From Tenacibaculum pacificus (GTDB lineage Bacteria > Bacteroidota > Bacteroidia > Flavobacteriales > Flavobacteriaceae): a stretch of DNA of 64,000 bases. Position numbers and translations under genes: made by a program. The notes under the pieces are model-generated. The model searched no databases, had not been told where the DNA came from, and was given only the letters and a program-made list of their open reading frames with translations. The stretch lies in assembly GCF_027941775.1 (NCBI RefSeq), contig NZ_CP115917.1, positions 2,151,001 to 2,215,000 on the forward strand, given 5' to 3'. Shown in pieces: positions 27,115 to 35,592 of the stretch (positions are counted from its first letter, which is position 1; each line of letters starts with the position of its first letter).

Positions 27115-27927
27115 ATGACTACACAAGAATTAGTTAAGCAAATTAACAAAAAGAAATCGTTTTTATGCATCGGTTTAGATGTCGATTTAACTAAAATCCC
27201 TACACATTTATTAAAAGAGGAAGATCCTATTTTTGCCTTTAACAAAGCTATTATTGATGCTACACATCATTTATGCGTTGCCTACAAACCGAATACAGCT
27301 TTTTACGAAGCTTACGGAATAAAAGGTTGGAAATCTTTAGAAAAAACAATCAAATACATCAACGAAAAACATCCTGAAATTTTTACTATTGCAGATGCTA
27401 AACGTGGTGATATTGGTAATACCTCAACAATGTACGCCAAAGCTTTTTTTGAAGATTTAGCCTTTGATTCGGTTACAGTTGCGCCTTATATGGGAAAAGA
27501 TTCTGTAGAACCTTTTTTAGCTTTTGAAGATAAACATACTATTATGTTGGCGTTAACATCTAACCAAGGTGCATTTGATTTTCAAACAAAAATGATAGAT
27601 GGTAAAGAAGTTTACAAACAAGTTTTAGAAACGTCTACTACTTGGAAAAATTCAGAAAACTTAATGTACGTAGTAGGTGCTACCAAAGCGGAGTACTTTA
27701 CAGAAATACGAAAAATTGTTCCTGATAGCTTTTTATTAGTGCCAGGTGTTGGCGCTCAGGGTGGTAATTTACAAGATGTTTGTAAATACGGAATGAACAA
27801 AAATGTTGGTTTACTGATTAATTCATCTCGTGGAATTATTTACGCTTCTAATAAATATGATTTTGCACAAGCTGCTGCCGAAAAAGCAAAAGATTTACAA
27901 TTACAAATGCAAGATATTTTAAACTAA
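27115..27927 (+). CDS. pyrF: Orotidine 5'-phosphate decarboxylase (type 2)
   Basis: 270 residues, the length of the type 2 subfamily. Key segments: [34 protein letters not shown], the catalytic [18 protein letters not shown] (Lys-Asp network), [15 protein letters not shown] and [12 protein letters not shown] (phosphate loop). It converts OMP to UMP, the last step of pyrimidine synthesis. A -7-like TACTTTTG lies at 27087-27094. The next gene starts four bases downstream. Confidence 0.94.
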   Translation: MTTQELVKQINKKKSFLCIGLDVDLTKIPTHLLKEEDPIFAFNKAIIDATHHLCVAYKPNTAFYEAYGIKGWKSLEKTIKYINEKHPEIFTIADAKRGDIGNTSTMYAKAFFEDLAFDSVTVAPYMGKDSVEPFLAFEDKHTIMLALTSNQGAFDFQTKMIDGKEVYKQVLETSTTWKNSENLMYVVGATKAEYFTEIRKIVPDSFLLVPGVGAQGGNLQDVCKYGMNKNVGLLINSSRGIIYASNKYDFAQAAAEKAKDLQLQMQDILN

Positions 27928-27931
27928 AAAT

Positions 27932-28724
27932 ATGCAATTCAAAGACCAATTAAATACTGTTTTTGAATTAAATAAAACTCCAAAAAGAATTATTTCTTTA
28001 GTCCCTAGTCAAACAGAACTATTAGTTGACTTAGGACTAGAGGAATTTCTTGTTGGTGTAACTAAATTTTGTGTGCATCCAAATTATTTAAGAAAAAACA
28101 AAACAGTTGTTGGTGGTACAAAAACCATTCATATTGATAAAATAAAAGCCTTAAATCCTGATATTATTCTTTGCAACAAAGAAGAAAACACCAAAGAAAT
28201 TGTTGAAGCTTGTAAAAAAATTGCGCCAACTCATGTTTCTGAAATTTTTACTTTTGATGATTCTAAAAACCTTATAAATGAGTACGGAGAAATTTTCTCA
28301 TGTAAAACAGTTGCAAATATTATAACAAAATCATTAGATGAAAAACTAAATAATTTTCAGCAATTTATTAAAAATTCAAGCCAGAAAAAAGTTGCTTATT
28401 TTATTTGGAAAGATCCTTGGATGGTTGCAGCAAACAATACTTTTATTAACCATCTTTTAGAATTAAATAATTTTAAAAATATTTATAGTAACAAAGAACG
28501 ATATCCTGAAATTGATTTAAAAAATATAATTAAAGATGGAAATCCTGATGTAATTTTACTTTCATCTGAACCTTATCCCTTTAAAGAAAAACACATTATC
28601 GAAATAAAAAAACACTGTAATAATGCCAACATAATATTGGTTGATGGCGAACTATTTTCAATGGCATGGTAGCAGACTATTAAAATCTTTTGATTACTTT
28701 AAAAAACTACATACTAGGATTTGA
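27932..28724 (+). pseudogene. BtuF-like helical-backbone metal receptor, C-terminal frameshift
   Basis: 246 residues to the current stop at 28672. Removing one A from CAATG at 28659-28663 changes the C-terminus from FSMAW to FSWHGSRLLKSFDYFKKLH and ends at 28724. The fold is that of periplasmic vitamin B12/metal-chelate receptors (KRIISLVPSQTELLVDLGLE, VVGGTKTIHIDKIKALNPD, YFIWKDPWMVA, NPDVILLSSEPYPF). There is no signal peptide, so it may work in the cytoplasm as in a known flavobacterial group. It probably forms an operon with pyrF by position only. Confidence 0.8.
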
Positions 28725-28928
28725 TAAATCTTCATCTAAATATCGTACTCTATTCAGTTTCTCTAATACTCTCATTGCTTTAAAAGCAGATCTATCGCTT
28801 TTACATTCGTCTTCATATTTATAATCATTGGCACGTTCTACTAATTTAGTATATCTTTTTTCTAGATATTCTCTATACTCTTGTAATTGATTAACTCTTG
28901 TCATGGTTACGTTGATTAGGTTAGTCAT
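28707..28928 (-). CDS. Conserved small charged protein (73 residues)
   Basis: Start chosen at the ATG at 28928 (MTNLINVTMTRVNQLQEYRE); a TTG 30 bases upstream gives an implausible hydrophobic extension. It is strongly helical and charged throughout (YLEKRYTKLVERANDYKYED, AFKAMRVLEKLNRVRYLDED). I recall similar short proteins in Flavobacteriia but no function. Its 3' end overlaps the repaired C-terminus of the BtuF-like gene on the other strand by 18 bases. Confidence 0.6.
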   Translation of the reverse strand: MTNLINVTMTRVNQLQEYREYLEKRYTKLVERANDYKYEDECKSDRSAFKAMRVLEKLNRVRYLDEDLSNPSM

Positions 28929-29032
28929 AAAAATACGTAAATATTTAATTATCAGCAAGATATATTTTTAATAAACCATAAAATAATTTAAAAAACACTA
29001 ATTGATATCAAAAAAATATAATTGTACAAAAA

Positions 29033-29067
29033 AACACCTCATCGATTTTAAAAACCAATGAGATGTT
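29033..29067 (-). terminator. Terminator of the DUF4197 gene
   Basis: On the minus strand AACATCTCAT and ATGAGGTGTT pair (one G-T), followed by six T. It starts 26 bases past the DUF4197 stop. Confidence 0.75.
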
Positions 29068-29092
29068 ATTATATTTTAATTCAATAATTTTT

Positions 29093-29812
29093 TTAGTACT
29101 TATCTTGCAAAGCAAATACCTTACGTAATAAATCGGTATTACGTAAACCTGATTTTTCACGAATTCCTTTTTCTTCCACAGCAATCATTGTAAAAACTCC
29201 TTTTAAAGCTTCACTAGTAACGTAGTCTGTTAAATCTGGATTCACTCTTTTTACAAAAGGAATACTATTATACTTACTTATTAAATTAGACCAAACTTTA
29301 TCTGCTCCAACCTTTGAAAACGATTTTTTTATTACAGGATTAAACTGACTATATAACGCCGTATTTGTTTTTCCTTTTAAATAAGAAGTTGCAGCATTTT
29401 GCTCTCCTAATAAAATAGTTTTTGCATCATTAAAAGACATTCCTTTTACAGCATTTACAAAAATTGGAGTTGCAGTTTTAACAGCATCTTCAGCAGTTCT
29501 ATTGATAGCTTTTAAACCTTCATCAGCTAATTTATTTAAACCTATTTTACGTAATCCTTTATCTACTGCTTTTAATTCTTCTGGTAATGCGATTTTAACC
29601 AATTCATTTCTATAAAAACCATCTTTAGCTGTTAATTTAGCTACTTGATTTTTAATTCCATTATCTAATGCTTGGCGTAAACCGTTTCCTATTTGTTGTT
29701 GCGATAAAACACCTGTTGTAGTTCCTTGTGGTAATTGATTTACTACTTTTTGTAATTCTGCACATCCTGTTAATAAAACTACACATGCTACTGCTGCTAT
29801 AATTTTTTTCAT
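29093..29812 (-). CDS. DUF4197 lipoprotein
   Basis: 239 residues from MKKIIAAVACVVLLTGC (lipobox LTGC) at 29812. The frame is open further upstream, but that region encodes the DUF5522 gene in another frame. The body matches DUF4197: GLRQALDNGIKNQVAKL, KIALPEELKAVDKGLRKIG, LNKLADEGLKAINRTAEDAV, FNDAKTILLGEQNAAT, and a C-terminal KGVFTMIAVEEKGIREKSG. It is a periplasm-facing lipoprotein of unknown function and mostly helical. Confidence 0.88.
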   Translation of the reverse strand: MKKIIAAVACVVLLTGCAELQKVVNQLPQGTTTGVLSQQQIGNGLRQALDNGIKNQVAKLTAKDGFYRNELVKIALPEELKAVDKGLRKIGLNKLADEGLKAINRTAEDAVKTATPIFVNAVKGMSFNDAKTILLGEQNAATSYLKGKTNTALYSQFNPVIKKSFSKVGADKVWSNLISKYNSIPFVKRVNPDLTDYVTSEALKGVFTMIAVEEKGIREKSGLRNTDLLRKVFALQDKY

Positions 29813-29861
29813 CTTTGCTTGGTTTATATCTTTTAGATACATTTTGTTAGTAATTGTCACA

Positions 29862-30026
29862 CTATTTAAAGCTATCTGTCTTTTTATCATATCCAAACGG
29901 ACAATGTTTACAGCCACTTTTACAGCAATAACCTCTTCTTAAATGATAAGTTTCTTTAAAAACTCGATACCCTTGTTCATTTTCATAATACTCCTCAGGG
30001 GTTGCTTTTAAAATTGTATTTCTCAT
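29862..30026 (-). CDS. DUF5522 small Cys-rich protein
   Basis: 54 residues, ATG at 30026. The hallmark is HLRRGYCCKSGCKHCPFGYD: four Cys and one His packed together, suggesting a bound metal. This matches DUF5522. Function is unknown. The N-terminal half reads KATPEEYYENEQGYRVFKET. It lies 49 bases upstream of the DUF4197 gene on the same strand and may share its transcript. Confidence 0.8.
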   Translation of the reverse strand: MRNTILKATPEEYYENEQGYRVFKETYHLRRGYCCKSGCKHCPFGYDKKTDSFK

Positions 30027-30040
30027 TGTACAAATATCAT

Positions 30041-30092
30041 AAAAAAGATGCGTTAATTAGAATGTTTTATTTTCTTATTAACGCATCTTTTT
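30041..30092 (-). terminator. Terminator of the DUF4136 / hut operon
   Basis: A 16-bp A/T-flanked stem (AAAAAGATGCGTTAAT with ATTAACGCATCTTTTT) around a 19-base loop, just after the DUF4136 stop on the minus strand. Confidence 0.75.
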
Positions 30093-30107
30093 ATGAATAT
30101 ATTTATT

Positions 30108-30647
30108 TTACTGTTTTTTTCCGCTTTCAGGCGGATATTTAGCTATTATTTCTTTTACAAATTCTTTAATTCTAGCTTCCTTTCTTTCAACACTACTGAT
30201 ACTTAATCCTCCAGTTCCAACACCTTGCCAAACTAATTCTTTCTTTTCGGCATCTAATAAATCGATAAATAATGTTCCCTCAGTATATTGAGATACATTT
30301 ACTCTATTCATGTTCATACCATAATAATATGGATAATAAAATCCGCCATACATATTATCATTTACATTAATTCGTTCTCTCGATTTTGTAAACAAGCTTA
30401 CCAAAACATCTGGCGAAGTTGATTTTGTCATACCTTTTGCTATTAATTCTTGTTCAATAGCACGCAATATGCGTTTTTTATCTAAATCAGAAATAGCAGC
30501 TTTGTCAATTCCTTTTTTATAGAAAGCAAATGTTTTGTATTTATTAAAATCTACTTTAGTATCGTAATCTGTTACAACTCTGACAGAACTACACGAAGTA
30601 ATTATTAAAGCGATAATTGGCAAAAAAAGTAATTTAGCTATTTTCAT
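30108..30647 (-). CDS. DUF4136 lipoprotein
   Basis: 179 residues. The signal peptide has lipobox ITSC-S. The DUF4136 pattern is clear: VRVVTDYDTKVDFNKYKTFA, KKRILRAIEQELIAKGM, SPDVLVSLFTKSRER, a Tyr/Gly-rich loop (YGGFYYPYYYGMNMNR), EGTLFIDLLDAEKKELVWQG and C-terminal KEIIAKYPPE. It is an outer-membrane or periplasmic lipoprotein of unknown function. It begins 11 bases after hutU on the same strand, but probably has nothing to do with histidine breakdown. Confidence 0.87.
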   Translation of the reverse strand: MKIAKLLFLPIIALIITSCSSVRVVTDYDTKVDFNKYKTFAFYKKGIDKAAISDLDKKRILRAIEQELIAKGMTKSTSPDVLVSLFTKSRERINVNDNMYGGFYYPYYYGMNMNRVNVSQYTEGTLFIDLLDAEKKELVWQGVGTGGLSISSVERKEARIKEFVKEIIAKYPPESGKKQ

Positions 30648-30658
30648 TTTCTTTGGAT

Positions 30659-32656
30659 TTATAAGTTTTCGAATAACGCATCATCAACCAAATTAGGAAC
30701 TGTAACTTGTAATTTTTTTTCTGATTTCATTGCTCTTTTAATAGCAAATACAGCTTCCTTATTTCTTGCCCAACTTCTTCTTGCTATTCCGTTATTTACA
30801 TCCCAAAAAAGCATTGATTTTAAGCGTCTTGATGCATCTTTAGAACCATCAAGAAGCACGCCAAATCCTCCATTAATAACCTCTCCCCAGCCAACGCCAC
30901 CTCCGTTATGAATAGAAACCCAAGTTGCTCCTCTAAAGCTATCGCCAATTACATTTTGAATTGCCATATCAGCCGTGTAACGAGAGCCATCGTAAATATT
31001 AGAAGTTTCACGATACGGAGAATCTGTACCAGAAACATCATGATGATCACGTCCTAACACAACATTTCCTATTTTACCTTTTTTAATAGCTTTATTAAAC
31101 GCTTCGGCAATTTTTGTACGTCCTTCGGCATCGGCATATAAAATACGTGCTTGCGAACCGACTACTAATTTATTTTCTTGCGCTCCTTTAATCCACTGAA
31201 TATTATCAGCCATTTGCTGTTGAATTTCCTTTGGAGAATTCTTTTTTATTTCTTCTAAAACTTCACAAGCAATTTTATCTGTTTTGGCTAAATCTTTTGG
31301 ATTACCCGAAGCACAAACCCATCGAAAAGGACCAAAACCATAATCAAAACACATTGGTCCCATAATATCCTGTACATAACTTGGATATTTAAATTCTCTT
31401 CCAATAGTTGGTTTATCTGACATTACATCAGCCCCTGCTCTACTTGCTTCTAATAAAAAAGCATTTCCGTAATCAAAGAAATACGTTCCTTTTTCTGTGT
31501 GTTTATTAATTGCTTTTGCATGACGACGCAATGTTTCTTGTACTTTTTCTTTGAATAATTCAGGCTCGTTTGCCATCATTTCATTGGCATCATCAAAAGA
31601 AATATCAACAGGATAATAACCTCCCGCCCAAGGATTATGTAACGATGTTTGGTCAGAACCTAAATCGACATGAATATTTGCTGTATCAAATTTTTCCCAA
31701 ACGTCTACAATATTTCCTAAATAAGCAATTGAAACTGTTTCTTCGTTTTCTTTTGCTGATTTTACTCGTGTCACTAATTCATCTAAATTGGTGATTTTTT
31801 CATCAATCCAACCTTGCGATAAACGTATTTCTGTAATCTTCGGATTTACCTCAGCACAAACCGTAATACAACCTGCAATACTTCCTGCTTTTGGTTGCGC
31901 TCCGCTCATTCCGCCTAAACCTGCTGTTAAAAATAAATTTCCTTTAGGTGATTTTTTAATTTTACGAAAAGCATTTAACACCGTAATTGTAGTTCCGTGT
32001 ACAATTCCTTGCGGACCAATATACATATAACTACCAGCCGTCATTTGCCCATATTGTGTAACTCCTAATGCATTAAATTTTTCTAAATCATCGGGTTTTG
32101 AATAATTCGGAATCATCATTCCGTTAGTAACTACGACTCTTGGCGCATCTTTATGTGAAGGAAATAATCCCATCGGATGCCCAGAATACATCGTTAATGT
32201 TTGCGTATCCGTCATTTTAGACAAATACTGCATGGTTAATAAATACTGTGCCCAGTTAGAAAAAACACCGCCATTTCCACCATACGTAATTAATTCATGC
32301 GGATGTTGTGCCACGGCATAATCTAAATTATTTTGAATCATTAACATGATTGCTTTTGCCTGTGTACATTTCCCTGGATATTCATTAATATCTCTGGCAT
32401 ACATTTTATAAGTAGGACGAAAACGATACATATATATTCGACCATATTTTTCTAATTCTTCAGAAAATTCAGGTAATAAAATGGCATGATGTTTTTTATC
32501 AAAATATCGTAAGGCATTTCTTAATGCTAATTTTTTTTCTTCGGATGTTAAAATATCTTTACGTTTCGGAGCCCTATTTATTGACGAATCATAAACTGGA
32601 ATTTCAGGTAATTCATTAGGAATACCTTGTTTGATTTGTTTTTTAAATGACATCAT
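30659..32656 (-). CDS. hutU: Urocanate hydratase
   Basis: 665 residues, the longer Bacteroidetes-type urocanase. Visible: QYGQMTAGSYMYIGPQGIV, LFLTAGLGGMSGAQPKAG, AGCITVCAEVNP, FDYGNAFLLEASRAGAD, IMGPMCFDYGFGPFRWVCAS (cofactor region), VVLGRDHHDVSGTDSPYRE and IHNGGGVGWGEVINGGFG. It hydrates urocanate to imidazolone-propionate using tightly bound NAD+, step 2 of histidine degradation. Two ATG codons are adjacent at the start. It lies 11 bases after hutH. Confidence 0.95.
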   Translation of the reverse strand: MMSFKKQIKQGIPNELPEIPVYDSSINRAPKRKDILTSEEKKLALRNALRYFDKKHHAILLPEFSEELEKYGRIYMYRFRPTYKMYARDINEYPGKCTQAKAIMLMIQNNLDYAVAQHPHELITYGGNGGVFSNWAQYLLTMQYLSKMTDTQTLTMYSGHPMGLFPSHKDAPRVVVTNGMMIPNYSKPDDLEKFNALGVTQYGQMTAGSYMYIGPQGIVHGTTITVLNAFRKIKKSPKGNLFLTAGLGGMSGAQPKAGSIAGCITVCAEVNPKITEIRLSQGWIDEKITNLDELVTRVKSAKENEETVSIAYLGNIVDVWEKFDTANIHVDLGSDQTSLHNPWAGGYYPVDISFDDANEMMANEPELFKEKVQETLRRHAKAINKHTEKGTYFFDYGNAFLLEASRAGADVMSDKPTIGREFKYPSYVQDIMGPMCFDYGFGPFRWVCASGNPKDLAKTDKIACEVLEEIKKNSPKEIQQQMADNIQWIKGAQENKLVVGSQARILYADAEGRTKIAEAFNKAIKKGKIGNVVLGRDHHDVSGTDSPYRETSNIYDGSRYTADMAIQNVIGDSFRGATWVSIHNGGGVGWGEVINGGFGVLLDGSKDASRRLKSMLFWDVNNGIARRSWARNKEAVFAIKRAMKSEKKLQVTVPNLVDDALFENL

Positions 32657-32667
32657 AATTTCTTTTT

Positions 32668-34155
32668 TTAACGAACTGTAAATTCTCTATTTTTAACCAT
32701 GTTTATCAATGCATTAATATCATCTTTAAGCACACGATCTTCTTCTAACTTAGCTACTTTATTTCTGATAATTTTAAAATTTTCTTCTAGTATTGATGAA
32801 AATGTATTTGGTCTTCTAAAATCCATTGCTTGTGCTGCGTACATCAATTCAATGGCTAATATTTTATCAATATTTCCTAATATCTGATTGAATTTTCTTC
32901 CTGAAATACTTCCCATTGATACATGATCTTCTTGTCCTAATGAGGTTGGCACACTATCTGCCGAAGGCGGAAAACACAACGATTTATTTTCAGTAACCAA
33001 AGCCGCAGTAGTATATTGTGGAATCATAAAACCAGAATTTAAACCTCCTGCCGATGTTAATAATCTTGGTAAACCATGTTTTCCTTCTAACAATAAATAA
33101 CAACGTCTATCGGCAATATTTCCTAATTCCGAAGCAGCTATTGACGTATAATCTAACGCCATTGCTAAAGGTTGTCCGTGAAAATTACCTCCAGAAATTG
33201 CTTCTGTTTCACTTAACACAATAGGGTTATCGGTTACCGAATTCATTTCTATTTCTGCCAATTCTTTTAAATGTGCATACGCATTTCTCGATGCTCCGTG
33301 TACCTGTGGCATACAACGTATTGAGTACGGGTCTTGCACTCTTGGAAAACTATTATCAGCTGCATTTTTAGAATTTTTCAACAACATTCTCATGCGTTTT
33401 GCTACTTTTAAGTTCCCTTTAAACGGACGAATTAAATGTAATTCTTCTTTAAATGGCGATACATTTCCTGAGTATCCTTCTAAAGTCATTGCTCCTGTAA
33501 TATCGGCTAAATCTAGCACATATTTCATTTTATCTAATCCTAAAATGGCGTGTGCTAAAATAAATTGTGTTCCGTTAATTAAACCTAAACCTTCTTTTGC
33601 CATTAAAGTTAAAGGCTTTAAATTATGTTTTTTTAACACTTTTTTTGCTGAAACAATTTCTTCGGATTTCCAAAATTCTCCTTCGCCTAATAACGGTAAG
33701 AAAAGATGTGATAACGGTGCTAAATCTCCAGAAGCACCTACCGAACCTTGCTCAGGAACAACAGGTAATAAATCGTTTTCAATAAAATAGATAATACGTT
33801 CAATTAATTCTAAACGAACTCCTGAAAAACCTTGACAAAGTGCATGAACTTTACAAATCATCATCATTTTTGATAATTTTTTATCAATAGGATTTCCAAC
33901 ACCAACGGCATGCGTAATCAATAAATTCTCTTGTAATTTACTAGTTTCTTTTGGCGAAATTTGCACATCACACAAAGGACCAAAACCTGTATTGATTCCG
34001 TAAACAGCAGCATCAGAATTTGCCATTACTTCAACCATCCTTCTACATTCATTTATTTTGATTACCGCATCATTTGTAACTACAGCTTTTAAAGTTCCTT
34101 TTGAAATTTCAATTACTTTATTTACCGTTAATGTATCTATTCCGTACTTAAACAT
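32668..34155 (-). CDS. hutH: Histidine ammonia-lyase
   Basis: 495 residues. The MIO cofactor triad is in GSVGASGDLAPLSHLFLPLL (Ala-Ser-Gly). Others: YGINTGFGPLCDVQISP, RVQDPYSIRCMPQVHGASRN, NFHGQPLAMALDY and SLGQEDHVSMGSISGRK. It removes ammonia from histidine to give urocanate, step 1 of the hut pathway. It is first in the operon with hutU and divergent from a LysR regulator 79 bases away. hutI and hutG-type genes are not in this window. Confidence 0.96.
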   Translation of the reverse strand: MFKYGIDTLTVNKVIEISKGTLKAVVTNDAVIKINECRRMVEVMANSDAAVYGINTGFGPLCDVQISPKETSKLQENLLITHAVGVGNPIDKKLSKMMMICKVHALCQGFSGVRLELIERIIYFIENDLLPVVPEQGSVGASGDLAPLSHLFLPLLGEGEFWKSEEIVSAKKVLKKHNLKPLTLMAKEGLGLINGTQFILAHAILGLDKMKYVLDLADITGAMTLEGYSGNVSPFKEELHLIRPFKGNLKVAKRMRMLLKNSKNAADNSFPRVQDPYSIRCMPQVHGASRNAYAHLKELAEIEMNSVTDNPIVLSETEAISGGNFHGQPLAMALDYTSIAASELGNIADRRCYLLLEGKHGLPRLLTSAGGLNSGFMIPQYTTAALVTENKSLCFPPSADSVPTSLGQEDHVSMGSISGRKFNQILGNIDKILAIELMYAAQAMDFRRPNTFSSILEENFKIIRNKVAKLEEDRVLKDDINALINMVKNREFTVR

Positions 34156-34234
34156 CGACTTCTATTTTATTTTAAACAAAGTTATTTCTATTTTTGATAC
34201 CTAATAAGACTTAAAAAGTCATCAATTGATACTT
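34156..34234. promoter_or_regulatory. hutH / LysR divergent regulatory region
   Basis: The short gap holds two inverted repeats, GACTT-AAA-AAGTC and ATCAATTGAT, and two direct copies of TTGATAC about 35 bases apart. These are plausible LysR-type binding sites. No experimental link is claimed. Confidence 0.4.
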
Positions 34235-35121
34235 ATGAGTAATCAAATAGAATTGCGTCATATTCGTTATTTTTTAGCTGTTGCAGAAGATTTACACTTT
34301 CGAAAAGCAGCAGAACGCTTGTTTATTTCCCAACCAGGATTAAGCCGACAAATAAAACAAATGGAAACCGATTTAGAGGTGCAATTATTTGTTCGTAATA
34401 ATCGAAAAGTAGCATTAACGGAAGCTGGAAATTATTTAAAAACAGAACTTACTCAAAAATTAAAAAATTTAACACACATTTTTGAACATGCTAAATTGCT
34501 ACAAGAAGGTAAAAACGGGCATTTGAATTTTGGCTATGTCGGTTCTGCAATGCAAGAAATTATTCCTAATTTATTAATTGAATTTAAAAAAGAACATCCT
34601 AATGTGCAATTCGGATTAAAGGAAATGGATAATCAAAAACAAATTGATAGCCTACTTTCTAAAGATATTGATATTGGTTTTGTCAGATTAGATCGAGTAC
34701 CCAGAGGACTTGCCATACAACCTATTTTAAAAGAACCATTTTGCTTAGTTTTACCGAAAAATCATCCTGTAAACAATGATAATTTTAAAGGATTATCAGC
34801 ATTAAAAAATGAATCATTTATTCTTTTTGATCCTTCTTACAGCCCTTCTTATCAGTGAAAAAGTAATGCAAATTTTTGATGATGCTAAATTCGCTCCTAT
34901 AATATCGCACAATACAATTCAATGCAGCTTCAATTTATAAACTAGTAGAAAATAATTTTGGTTTATCAATTGTTCCAAAATCACTTCAATACGGTTATGA
35001 TATGGGCGTACAATTTATTGAACTAACTAATATTCCACAACGCACTACTTTATCTGTTGTTTGGGATAAAAATAATAGCAATCCTATTTTAAAATCGTTG
35101 CTATCTAAAACAATATCTTAA
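34235..35121 (+). pseudogene. LysR family regulator (probably of hut), two frame changes
   Basis: About 295 residues when repaired. The N-terminal winged helix is intact (ELRHIRYFLAVAEDLHFRKA, ERLFISQPGLSRQIKQME), followed by the effector domain. Break 1 at 34853-34857: removing G from CAGTG gives PSYHEKVMQIFDDAKFAPII. Break 2 at 34920-34923: removing one A from CAATG gives SHNTIHAASIYKLVENNFG. The C-terminus then runs QRTTLSVVWDKNNSN to a TAA at 35121. Start is the ATG at 34235; an upstream TTG is less likely. Divergence from hutH suggests it controls histidine breakdown (inference). Confidence 0.85.
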
Positions 35122-35197
35122 CAGCTAACTTACAAAAACAACATATTTACTAAAATATAAATGAGTATTTTTACCCGTAAATCCCCTATAGATTTCT

Positions 35198-35522
35198 ATG
35201 ATTTTTATTTCAAAATTTCTCATTCCTAAAGGATTTGTTGGTTTAACCTTATATCCTTTTATCTTCCTAAAAAGAAAGGAGTTAAAAGAAAATTATGTTT
35301 TAATAAATCATTGAAAAAATTCATTTAAAACAACAATTAGAATTATTAGTTATTTTCTTTTATGTTTTTTATGGAGTTGAATGGCTTATAAAATGTTTTA
35401 AATATAAAAATGGATATTTAGCTTATAAAAACATAAGTTTTGAAAGAGAATCTTATAGTAACGAAGAAAACTTAACATATATTAAATCACGCAAATTTTG
35501 GAGTTTCATTAATTATTTATAA
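35198..35522 (+). pseudogene. Small HExxH membrane-associated protein, one frameshift
   Basis: About 107 residues after repair. The frame breaks at 35309-35313: removing one T from CATTG gives NHEKIHLKQQLELLVIFFYV. Before it: MIFISKFLIPKGFVGLTLYP and FIFLKRKELKENY. After it: FYGVEWLIKCFKYKNGY, ISFERESYSNEENLTYIKSR and KFWSFINYL. HEKIH is an HExxH zinc-peptidase-like motif next to a hydrophobic stretch, as in M56/BlaR-type peptidases, but the protein is far shorter. I do not know a function. It sits between the LysR gene and icmF on the same strand. Confidence 0.6.
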
Positions 35523-35592
35523 TTGATAAAGGATTACCATATCTTTTAAGAAATTCGTAAATTGCTTAACCAATTTTATTTAAAATTTACGA

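Noticed and set aside
29813-29917. Longer N-terminus for the DUF4197 gene
   Set aside because: A perfect lipoprotein signal begins at 29812, and the upstream extension overlaps the DUF5522 gene in another frame.
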